Assembly (NCBI GenBank): GCA_035461765.1
Contig: DATHUY010000112.1
Span: 1 to 44,715 of the forward strand
DNA length: 44,715 nucleotides
Origin: Longimicrobiales bacterium
GTDB taxonomy: Bacteria > Gemmatimonadota > Gemmatimonadetes > Longimicrobiales > RSA9
Direction of reading: 5' to 3'
Both the position numbers and the translations under genes were made by a program. Within the stretch, counting starts at the first letter, position 1. Each line of letters opens with the position of its first letter. Below the pieces are notes generated by a model that was not told the origin of the DNA, made no database searches, and worked only from the letters and a program-made list of their open reading frames with translations. This document shows positions 8,235 through 15,434 of the stretch, one piece after another.

Positions 8235-9824
8235 GTGGCAACTGACATGGCGACAGCGGACCTGACGCGGCACGGCATCAACAGTCGCGGAACGGTCCAT
8301 TCGAACCTCTCCGCGCCGGTGCTCCTGGAGCACGCGGTTCGTCGCGGTGAGGGACATTTGACGAACGCAGGATCGTTCGTCGGCATGACAGCACCGCATA
8401 CGGGGCGCTCGCCGGACGACAAGTTCGTGGTGCGTGAGTCGTCGACGGAAGACCGGATCTGGTGGGGCAAGGTCAACGTGCCGATGGAGCAGGACCATTT
8501 CGCTGCTCTGTTGAATGACGTGCGCGAGCATCTGGCGGATCAGGAACTGTTCGTCTCGGACCTGTGGGCGGGTGCGGATCCAGACCACCGCCTGAACGTC
8601 CGCTTCGTGAGTCCGAACGCGTGGCACTCCGTGTTCGTGAACAACATGTTCATCAATCCGCCGGCCGATGCGCTGGACGGGTTCGAGCCGGGCTTCACCG
8701 TGCTGCATGCGCCGGAGATGGAAGCGGACCCGGCCAGGCACGGCACGCGCACGGGTACGTTCATCGCGCTCGACTTCTCGCAGCGCATCGTGCTGATCGG
8801 CGGCACCCGTTACGCGGGCGAGCTGAAGAAGTCGATCTTCACCGTGATGAATTTCCTGATGCCGCAGGAGGACGTGCTGCCGATGCATTGCTCGGCGAAC
8901 GTCGGCCCGACCGGCGATGTCGCGTTGTTCTTCGGGCTGTCCGGTACCGGCAAGACCACGCTGTCGGCGGATCCGGAGCGCGGTCTGATCGGTGATGATG
9001 AGCACGGCTGGTCCGAGAGCGGCGTCTTCAACTTCGAGGGCGGCAATTACGCGAAGGTCATCCGGCTGTCGGCGGAGGGGGAGCCGCTGATCCATGCGGC
9101 CAGCAATCGCTTCGGCGCCATCCTCGAGAACGTCTCGATGGATGAGAACACACGCGACGTCGATTTCGATGATGACTCCGTCACGGAGAACACACGCTCG
9201 TCGTACCCGATCTCGTTCATCCCGACTGCGGTGATGGAGGGGATGGCGGGACATCCCAATCACGTGGTGTTCCTCACGGCCGACGCGTTCGGCGTGATGC
9301 CGCCGATCTCGAAGCTCACGCCCGAGCAGGCGATGTACCATTTTCTGTCCGGCTACACGGCAAAGCTTGCGGGCACCGAGCGCGGCGTATCGGAGCCGAA
9401 GGCGGCGTTCAGCGCATGCTTCGGTGCACCGTTCCTGCCGCTGCCGCCGTCGGTGTATGCCGACATGCTCGGTGCCAAGCTCGCGCAGCACGGCGCGCAG
9501 GTGTGGCTCGTCAACACCGGCTGGACGGGCGGTGCGTTCGGCACGGGTACCCGGATGAAGCTCTCGTACACCCGGGCGATGGTACGGGCGGTGCTCAGCG
9601 GTGAGCTGGACAATGTGCAGACTCATCCCGACGCCGTGTTCGGACTGCACATTCCGCAGAGCGTACCGGGCGTGCCGGATGAGGTGCTGAATCCCCGTTC
9701 CACCTGGTCGGATCCGGCCGCGTACGATACGGCCGCGGCAAAGCTCGCGGGCATGTTCCGCGACAACTTCGACAAGTTCGCCGAAGGGGTCAGCGAAGCC
9801 GTACGCAAGGCGGGTCCCCGATGA
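8235..9824 (+). CDS. pckA: phosphoenolpyruvate carboxykinase (ATP)
   Basis: This protein of about 529 residues catalyses oxaloacetate + ATP to phosphoenolpyruvate + CO2 + ADP, the entry step of gluconeogenesis. It aligns by eye with E. coli PckA over its length: the TGRSPDDKF substrate loop near residue 56, the RYAGELKKS lysine segment near 192-200, MHCSANVG, the P-loop GLSGTGKTT at about 234-242, and the metal-binding LIGDDEHGW at about 251-259, then the late [10 protein letters not shown] segment. The GTG at 8235 was preferred because GAGG lies five bases upstream. The ATG at 8247 (525 residues) is the alternative but has no suitably spaced site. It is transcribed alone or with the HD gene 57 bases downstream, from which it is separated by a strong hairpin. 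Confidence 0.96.
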   Translation: MATDMATADLTRHGINSRGTVHSNLSAPVLLEHAVRRGEGHLTNAGSFVGMTAPHTGRSPDDKFVVRESSTEDRIWWGKVNVPMEQDHFAALLNDVREHLADQELFVSDLWAGADPDHRLNVRFVSPNAWHSVFVNNMFINPPADALDGFEPGFTVLHAPEMEADPARHGTRTGTFIALDFSQRIVLIGGTRYAGELKKSIFTVMNFLMPQEDVLPMHCSANVGPTGDVALFFGLSGTGKTTLSADPERGLIGDDEHGWSESGVFNFEGGNYAKVIRLSAEGEPLIHAASNRFGAILENVSMDENTRDVDFDDDSVTENTRSSYPISFIPTAVMEGMAGHPNHVVFLTADAFGVMPPISKLTPEQAMYHFLSGYTAKLAGTERGVSEPKAAFSACFGAPFLPLPPSVYADMLGAKLAQHGAQVWLVNTGWTGGAFGTGTRMKLSYTRAMVRAVLSGELDNVQTHPDAVFGLHIPQSVPGVPDEVLNPRSTWSDPAAYDTAAAKLAGMFRDNFDKFAEGVSEAVRKAGPR

Positions 9825-9830
9825 TACGCG

Positions 9831-9863
9831 GGGTGGGGGCGTGGCCATGCCGCACCCTCACCC
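9831..9863 (+). terminator. GC-rich hairpin after pckA, no U-tract
   Basis: The arms 9831-9845 and 9849-9863 pair over about 15 positions (GGGTG/CACCC, GGG/CCC and GTGGC/GCCGC, with wobbles and one mismatch) around a CAT loop, six bases after the pckA stop. No run of T follows, so it is better read as an RNA-stabilising or partial-termination hairpin than as a classic intrinsic terminator. Confidence 0.45.
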
Positions 9864-9881
9864 TGTAACGAAGCCGCAGCC

Positions 9882-11204
9882 ATGAAGGCGATCACGATCC
9901 GCGATCCGCTCTGGGATACGATCCAGGTGGATGCGGTCGCCCGCCGCATCATCGACAGCGCGACGTTCCAGCGGCTGCGCCACATCAAGCAGCTCGGCCA
10001 CGCACACCTCGTATACCCTGGCGCGACGCACACGCGTTTCGATCACGCCGTCGGCGTTCATCATCTCGCGCAGCGCGCGCTCGGGGTCCTCGCTGAGCGC
10101 GGCTCACTCGAGTCGATCGACCCGACGGACTGCAAGGTCGTACCGCTCGCGGCATTGCTGCACGATGTGGGACACTATCCCTTCTCGCATGCCCTCGAAG
10201 AACTGGAGCAGGGCAGCATCCCCGGACATCACGAAGAGCTCGTCGGCCGCTTCCTCTCGCAGCCGGACGTCCGTGAGGTGCTCGAGAGTGTCGCGGGCGA
10301 CGCGCCGTGGCGCGTGGAGGAGCTGATCCGCGGTGCCTCGTCGAACCCACTGCAGGGTCTCGTCAGCGGCAGCCTGGACCTCGACAAGATCGAGTACCTG
10401 AAGCGCGATGCCCACTTCTGCGGTGTGCCGTATGGCGACGTTGACGTGGACCGGCTGCTGCATTCTCTGACAGTGCTGCCGGACCCGGAGACGGGCAGCC
10501 TGGAAACCGGCGTGCACGAGAAGGGTGTCGCCGCACTCGAGTCACTGCTCTTCGCGAAGTACCAGATGTTCAGGAACGTTTACTGGCACCACGCAGTTCG
10601 CGCCGCGACGGTGCTGTACAAGCGGGCGGTGTCGGACGCACTGCGGCACCGCCTGGTGAGTGGCGAGGAGCTGGTCGGCGCGACGGACGAAGGCCTGATG
10701 CATCTGCTCGAGTGGCGCGCGCGTGACGGCGCCGTTTCCGGCGCGGGCGATGTCGCGGCCGGCGTCCGTGCGCTGCGGGAGCGGCAACTGCCGAAGCGCG
10801 CTGCGGAGGTGGCGGCGGCCGAGCTGGAGGAGGCGCGGGTGGGCGACTGGCTCGCGGGAGACACGCCCCTCAAGCGGAGGGTCGAGGACCGGATTGCCGC
10901 GGAGCTCGGCCTGCATGCCGGCGCCGTGTTCATCGATTATCCGGAGAAGTCGATGATGTTCGGTCTGCACCTGCTCGTGCGGCGCCGGTCGGGAGAGGTG
11001 CTGCGGCTCGGGCCGGAGGGCCGTGCGGGACTGATCGGACTGCCGGAAGTCTCGGCGGAGCTGTACCGGAGCGCGCGCGTGCTGCGCGTGTTCACGCTCG
11101 GCGGACGTCGCTCGGTGCCCGAGCGCTCACTGATCGAGCTCGCTCAGCAGGACAGCGAGAGCCTGCGCGCATTGCTGGAGAAGGGCGGGCCGCTCCTGTC
11201 GTAG
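9882..11204 (+). CDS. HD-domain phosphohydrolase (COG1078, dNTPase-like)
   Basis: This 440-residue protein has the HD metal-binding pattern of the SAMHD1/dGTPase-like group: His55 in RFDHAVGV, the His94-Asp95 pair in ALLHDVGHYPFSH, and the later aspartate region SLDLDKIEYLKRDAHFCGVPYGDVD, which is very characteristic of COG1078 proteins. Relatives hydrolyse deoxynucleoside triphosphates or other phosphoesters in the cytosol. The length is usual for this group. The ATG at 9882 lies at the start of the conserved region (IRDPLWDTIQVD); a good ribosome binding site is not visible. Co-transcription with pckA is possible but the two functions are not obviously linked. The gene converges on the cyclophilin gene, with 26 bases between stops. 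Confidence 0.88.
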   Translation: MKAITIRDPLWDTIQVDAVARRIIDSATFQRLRHIKQLGHAHLVYPGATHTRFDHAVGVHHLAQRALGVLAERGSLESIDPTDCKVVPLAALLHDVGHYPFSHALEELEQGSIPGHHEELVGRFLSQPDVREVLESVAGDAPWRVEELIRGASSNPLQGLVSGSLDLDKIEYLKRDAHFCGVPYGDVDVDRLLHSLTVLPDPETGSLETGVHEKGVAALESLLFAKYQMFRNVYWHHAVRAATVLYKRAVSDALRHRLVSGEELVGATDEGLMHLLEWRARDGAVSGAGDVAAGVRALRERQLPKRAAEVAAAELEEARVGDWLAGDTPLKRRVEDRIAAELGLHAGAVFIDYPEKSMMFGLHLLVRRRSGEVLRLGPEGRAGLIGLPEVSAELYRSARVLRVFTLGGRRSVPERSLIELAQQDSESLRALLEKGGPLLS

Positions 11205-11230
11205 CCCGCGCATCTCCAGCGCCCGCGTAT

Positions 11231-11692
11231 CTATTCGACCGCGATGTCCATCGTGATCGGCTCCGCCGGACGGTCGCCCGAGTCCGTGCGGACCTTGCCG
11301 ATCTTCTCCACCACATCCATTCCGCTCACGACCTTGCCGAATACGGCGTGCTTGTTGTCGAGCCACGGCGTCGCGGCGAGCGTGATGAAGAACTGCGACC
11401 CGCCCGTGTTCGGCCCGGCGTTGGCCATCGACAGCACGCCCGGGCCGTCGTGGCGCAGCTCGGGGTGGAACTCATCCTTGATCTTGTAGCCCGGGCCGCC
11501 CGTACCGGTGCCCTGGGGACAGCCGCCCTGGATCATGAAGCCGTCGATCACGCGGTGGAAAGTGAGGCCGTCGTAGTAGCCCTTCTCCACGAGGTCGATG
11601 AAGTTCTTCGTTGTGACCGGCGCACGATCCTCGAACAGCTCGATGCTGAAGTCTCCCTGAGACGTGCTGAACTTCGCGGTACGGTTCGCCAT
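11231..11692 (-). CDS. cyclophilin-type peptidyl-prolyl cis-trans isomerase
   Basis: This 153-residue single-domain cyclophilin accelerates proline isomerisation during folding. The core is complete: FHRVIDGFMIQGG with the catalytic arginine, the TGTGGPGYKIKDEF loop, LSMANAGPNTGGSQFFIT, and TPWLDNKHAVFGKV, which has the tryptophan of the cyclosporin site. There is no signal peptide, so it should be cytosolic (PpiB-like). AGAGG sits five bases before the ATG, inside the 11-base gap after the DUF481 gene, so the two are probably co-transcribed. Confidence 0.95.
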   Translation of the reverse strand: MANRTAKFSTSQGDFSIELFEDRAPVTTKNFIDLVEKGYYDGLTFHRVIDGFMIQGGCPQGTGTGGPGYKIKDEFHPELRHDGPGVLSMANAGPNTGGSQFFITLAATPWLDNKHAVFGKVVSGMDVVEKIGKVRTDSGDRPAEPITMDIAVE

Positions 11693-11703
11693 GGGTCCTC
11701 TCG

Positions 11704-12552
11704 TCAGAAGTCGATGGTCAGGCCCGCCTGGAACCGCTGGTCGGTCCGCTCGACGCCTTCGGCGGGGGTCGAATCATAGCCATACGCATGCGTGAGCGTC
11801 AGGGCCAGGTGCTTCGAGATCTTCGAGCTGATCTTCGAGGCAACTTCCAGGTTGTGGTCCGCGAAATCGTCGAAGACGGGCGTGAACGTCGTGGTGTTCT
11901 CGATCTTCACGTTCTCCCCGAGTCCGCGGTTCCCCTTGAACTCCATGCTCCACGCGCCGTCGGTCCGCGGACTCTGCTCTGCCGCCGGTGTGAAGTTCTC
12001 ACGGCTGTATTGTGCCGCCACCCGCACGGATGCCTCGCCGGGGCTCTCGCGGTAGAACGTGTACTTCACTCCCGACCCGGTACGCGCGCGCAGGTCGAGC
12101 TTCCGGAACGGGTCGCGCTCGGCTGCAGCGAACACGAACGGCGCCACACGCGCTGCGGGGCCGACATCGAAATCCAGCTTGCTCTGCAGATTGCGCGCGA
12201 CGACCGTCCCCTGACTCTCGCCATAGCGGAACGCGAGGCTCCACTCCAGCTTGAACAGCTTCGTCTGGAGATGCTTGAGGCGGATGCCCGTCGTCAGTGA
12301 GGTCAGGTCACTGTTGCCGCTGGAGCTGGCAAAGCCGAGGTCCACCGCGGCCGCCCAGCGGTCCGGTACCTCGGGTGTCTGCGCGGGCTCCGGATCCGTC
12401 GGTACGACAGCAGGCAGAGTCCTCTGGAGCAGAGGCTCCGCCCGGATCGGTACCGGCGGCTGCTGCGCAATGACCGGCGGTCGGGCGAGCGCGGGCGCAC
12501 CGGGATGCATGAGGGCGTATAGCAGGATCAGCAGGTACGTGGCGCCAGGCAT
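11704..12552 (-). CDS. DUF481 family outer membrane protein
   Basis: This 282-residue exported protein of DUF481 has a hydrophobic signal segment (MPGATYLLILLYALMHPGAPALA), then a proline-rich linker of about 40 residues, then a barrel-like region beginning at WAAAVDLGFASSSGNSD and ending in an aromatic strand (FQAGLTIDF). The terminal phenylalanine fits an outer-membrane beta-barrel assembly signal. Family members are salt-induced or general outer-membrane proteins with no defined substrate. The ATG at 12552 is chosen because the signal peptide begins there; 26 further residues upstream are not needed. It is followed at once by the cyclophilin gene. No convincing promoter was seen in the 101 bases separating it from the cyanophycinase-like gene. 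Confidence 0.85.
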   Translation of the reverse strand: MPGATYLLILLYALMHPGAPALARPPVIAQQPPVPIRAEPLLQRTLPAVVPTDPEPAQTPEVPDRWAAAVDLGFASSSGNSDLTSLTTGIRLKHLQTKLFKLEWSLAFRYGESQGTVVARNLQSKLDFDVGPAARVAPFVFAAAERDPFRKLDLRARTGSGVKYTFYRESPGEASVRVAAQYSRENFTPAAEQSPRTDGAWSMEFKGNRGLGENVKIENTTTFTPVFDDFADHNLEVASKISSKISKHLALTLTHAYGYDSTPAEGVERTDQRFQAGLTIDF

Positions 12553-12653
12553 CGAACGCAGTGTGAGATTCGTCGATTGTGAGCCCGCAAGATCACCGGA
12601 TACTGCGTTGATCGCAACCGGTGACTGCACAGCGGCGCCAGCGCTGCTGCGGA

Positions 12654-13943
12654 TCAGCGGCTGCAGCCCTCACGTTGAATGGTGTATGCGAGCCCCGCGA
12701 TGATCCACCGATCGCCCTCCTTGATGAAGTGAAAGGCGTCCGTGCCGCAATGGCTGAAGTCGGATCCTCTCACGAACTCGTAATAGGTCCAGACGCTGGC
12801 CAGCGGGCCATCGACACGGACCTCCGGACGTATCGGTTTCTCGTCCAGCCGCTCCGCCGATGCCGCCACCTGCGCGATGAATGCGTCGAGGGTGTTGGTA
12901 CGTACGGTCACGCGGCCGCTCTCCTCCATCGGGATGAACATGCGGAGCTGGGGATGTGCGAGGGACCGGATGGTTGCGGTGTCACGCGTGCGCATCGCAT
13001 CGAAGAGTCGGTTCATCGCGGCGAGGACCTCCGCTTCGTCACGCACGGTCTGCGGCCTGATCCTGCTGCCCGATGTCACGGTCCGGCGTGCCAGGTCGAA
13101 CGTATCGCCATCGGACAGGAAGTAATACGGCAGGTCCCCGCGGTCAGCAGTATTGTAGAACGCCACGCGCCCGGAGCCGGCGACTTCTGCGGCGTCGCCG
13201 GTCACAATGAGAGCCGTGCCCTCGTCGATCCCGATGCCGAGCAGGTTCGGGTAGCGTGCTACGACGCCGAGCATGTCATCCTGTCTCCCGCGCGCCGTGA
13301 GGTGCTGGTCGATGGCAGCGTTGCGCAGCAGGCCGAATCCCGCCTCGTATCCCGGCGCCATCATGATGGCATTCGACTCGACGGCGCCCCGGACCATGTA
13401 GCTGGCCTGGATGGAGGCACCGGCCGACGTGCCGCCGACGACGCCGCCGCGGTTCAGCAGTGCGCGGATCTCACGCACGGTGCGCGTGTCGAGATACGCA
13501 TCGGCGAGACGCCACTGCCGTCCACCGGACAGCCAGATGCCGGTGGCGCGACGCAGCGGCGCCGTGAACGAGTCGCTGTCGGCGGTCGCGCGCGAACGCG
13601 TGTGCAGGACCGTCACGTCGTCCACGCCGGCCTCGCGGAACATCCTGAGCCCGGCCCACGTCAACGGAAACGAGTCCTCCGTGGCTGCCGTCGGAATGAC
13701 GACCAGGCGCGCGTCCCGTCCTCCTGCCGTGGCTACGAAGCGTGCGATCACCGCGCTGTCGAGCGCACCGCCGCCCGCGATGAAGAGTGTACCACGCTCG
13801 GGGCCGACGGCCGCGGCGGGTGCAGCCGGTGCGGGAGCCTGCGCAACCGCGCATGCGGTGAGGACGGTGCAGCCGACGAGCAGCGCGCTGCGCACCAGCG
13901 GATTCCGTCCCTGTCGCGTACGGACACCAGCAACGCGTCGCAT
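12654..13943 (-). CDS. cyanophycinase-like S51 peptidase lipoprotein with C-terminal NTF2-like domain
   Basis: This 429-residue protein has two domains. Residues about 48-265 are a class of peptidase S51: the nucleophile Ser173 in GGTSAGAS, His214 in IDQHLTARGRQDDML, and Glu241 in GIGIDEGTA match the cyanophycinase triad and its surrounding motifs, so activity on beta-aspartyl peptides is expected from the family. Residues about 302-425 form a SnoaL/DUF4440-like fold (AAMNRLFDAMRTRDTATIRSLAHP ... WIIAGLAYTI, abbreviated), which is not part of known cyanophycinases. The N-terminus carries a lipoprotein signal with lipobox LTAC (Cys31), so it acts in the periplasm or on the outer membrane. Its ATG shares one base with the stop codon of the secreted amidohydrolase upstream, so the two are likely produced together, perhaps to break down isoaspartyl or cyanophycin-derived peptides. 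Substrate choice is inferred. Confidence 0.85.
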   Translation of the reverse strand: MRRVAGVRTRQGRNPLVRSALLVGCTVLTACAVAQAPAPAAPAAAVGPERGTLFIAGGGALDSAVIARFVATAGGRDARLVVIPTAATEDSFPLTWAGLRMFREAGVDDVTVLHTRSRATADSDSFTAPLRRATGIWLSGGRQWRLADAYLDTRTVREIRALLNRGGVVGGTSAGASIQASYMVRGAVESNAIMMAPGYEAGFGLLRNAAIDQHLTARGRQDDMLGVVARYPNLLGIGIDEGTALIVTGDAAEVAGSGRVAFYNTADRGDLPYYFLSDGDTFDLARRTVTSGSRIRPQTVRDEAEVLAAMNRLFDAMRTRDTATIRSLAHPQLRMFIPMEESGRVTVRTNTLDAFIAQVAASAERLDEKPIRPEVRVDGPLASVWTYYEFVRGSDFSHCGTDAFHFIKEGDRWIIAGLAYTIQREGCSR

Positions 13944-15370
13944 CAGCGGATCCCCACCGTGCCGCGCACGGATTCGATGAGCTTCGCCGGATCGTATCCC
14001 ACGCCGTCCTTGAATACGTGGGTTACGTTGCGAATGTCGCCGGGCGCAGCCGCCGGGTTGCCGTTGACCACGACGATGTCCGCTATCTTCCCGGCCTCGA
14101 TCGAGCCCAGCTCATCGTCGACGCCGAGCACCTTCGCGCCGTTCAATGTCATGATCCGAAGCGCCTCGACCGGCGTGAAGCCGGCTTCCACGAGGAGCTC
14201 CAGGTTGCGCTGGTCGCCGAAGCCCGGGAGCGCGCCACCGTTCCCCGTGGGATCCACACCGGCGGCGAGCAGCCCGCCGCGCTTCACGAACTCGCGCTCG
14301 TACTGCATGGCCTTGGCGAGCACTTCGGGCGACGATGCGGCGTCAGGATTGTCGATGTAGCGCTGTCGCGTGGCGAGGTACTCCTCGCGGGTTTCGGGTG
14401 ACATCGCATCGAGCATGCGCTGCTCGAGCGGCGGCCGGTCGGGGATGCTGAGCTCGTAGACCGCCAGTGTCGAAGTCATGGCGACGTTGTGGCGCACCAT
14501 GTCATCCAGTGTGGCGTGTACGGCATCGCTCGCGATGTCCAGTTCGCGCAGCGACTGATACGCCGAGCGCGGACAGCGATCCGGCTCCTTGTTCGGATCG
14601 TATTCACTGTTGGCGAAGAGGCCGTGCTCGAGATTGTCGATACCGAGCGACACCGCCTCGCGGTAGCCCACGGAGCACAGGTGTCCCGTCAGCTTGACGC
14701 CGCGGCTGTGGGCTTCCTCGATCGCGGCCTTCATGGCCTCGCGGCTGATGAGCGTGTAGAACTTGAACCACGTGGCGCCCTCGTCCGCCCAGTAGGCGAC
14801 GACACGGCGGGCGTCCTCCGGCGACGCGACCTGGTGCATCCCTCCGCCCGCACCCTCACCGGAGATGTACGGCCCCGTGACGTGCATGCGCGGACCGGGT
14901 ATCTGCCCCTCGTCGATCGACTTCCGCATGTTCAGCTCGCTGTACGGCGACATGCTGCCGGTCGTGCGGATGGTCGTCACGCCCGAGCCGAGATACAGAC
15001 GCGGCGAACTGTAATTGAGCTGCACGCTGCGGCCGAACGACGTCGTGTAGAACGTGTGATTGTGCATGCCGACGATGCCCGGAAACACCGTGTGGCCGGA
15101 CAGGTCGATCACGCGGGCACCCGCCGGTGTCGCGGTGGCAGCGGTCGGGCCCACCGCGGCGATGCGGCCGTTATCGATAATGACGGTCTGGTTCTCCCGC
15201 GGCGCGGCACCCGTACCGTCGATTACGCGCACGTTCGTGAGAGCCAGCAGCGGCTCGCTGACGGCCACCATCTCGCGCACGCCGGGGGACAGCTGGTCGA
15301 AGCGCTGAGCGGCCGCAGGCGCCGGCAGCGCGAGCGCGCCGGCAAGCAGAAAGATGCTGAAAGGACGCAT
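13943..15370 (-). CDS. secreted metal-dependent amidohydrolase (imidazolonepropionase/prolidase-like)
   Basis: This 475-residue exported member of the amidohydrolase superfamily has a signal peptide (MRPFSIFLLAGALALPAPAAAQ). The binuclear metal site is complete: His103 and His105 in GMHNHTF, a likely carboxylated Lys203 in WFKFYTL, His230 in LTGHLC, His249 in LEHGLF, and the aspartate of AAGVDPTGNGG. Secreted proteins of this architecture are annotated as Xaa-Pro or Xaa-Arg dipeptidases. The usual C-terminal segment (LGSIEAGKIADIVVVNGNP) follows. The ATG at 15370 begins the signal peptide. It is translationally coupled to the cyanophycinase-like gene downstream, so a dipeptidase that finishes what that enzyme starts is a reasonable hypothesis. 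It starts 64 bases after the multicopper oxidase stop and may belong to the same transcript. Confidence 0.86.
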   Translation of the reverse strand: MRPFSIFLLAGALALPAPAAAQRFDQLSPGVREMVAVSEPLLALTNVRVIDGTGAAPRENQTVIIDNGRIAAVGPTAATATPAGARVIDLSGHTVFPGIVGMHNHTFYTTSFGRSVQLNYSSPRLYLGSGVTTIRTTGSMSPYSELNMRKSIDEGQIPGPRMHVTGPYISGEGAGGGMHQVASPEDARRVVAYWADEGATWFKFYTLISREAMKAAIEEAHSRGVKLTGHLCSVGYREAVSLGIDNLEHGLFANSEYDPNKEPDRCPRSAYQSLRELDIASDAVHATLDDMVRHNVAMTSTLAVYELSIPDRPPLEQRMLDAMSPETREEYLATRQRYIDNPDAASSPEVLAKAMQYEREFVKRGGLLAAGVDPTGNGGALPGFGDQRNLELLVEAGFTPVEALRIMTLNGAKVLGVDDELGSIEAGKIADIVVVNGNPAAAPGDIRNVTHVFKDGVGYDPAKLIESVRGTVGIR

Positions 15371-15434
15371 GGTCGGGCTCCTGATGTGGGGGGACAGGGA
15401 AGGGATACGACGGCGGGGCCGCAGGGGCAAGACG

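Noticed and set aside
7929-9848. 639-codon minus-strand open frame opposite pckA
   Set aside because: Arg/His/Val-rich without motifs; it spans the divergent promoter region and the whole of a clear PEP carboxykinase gene.
12621-14360. 579-codon plus-strand open frame opposite the cyanophycinase and amidohydrolase genes
   Set aside because: It crosses the junction of two well-supported genes and shows no domain or signal.
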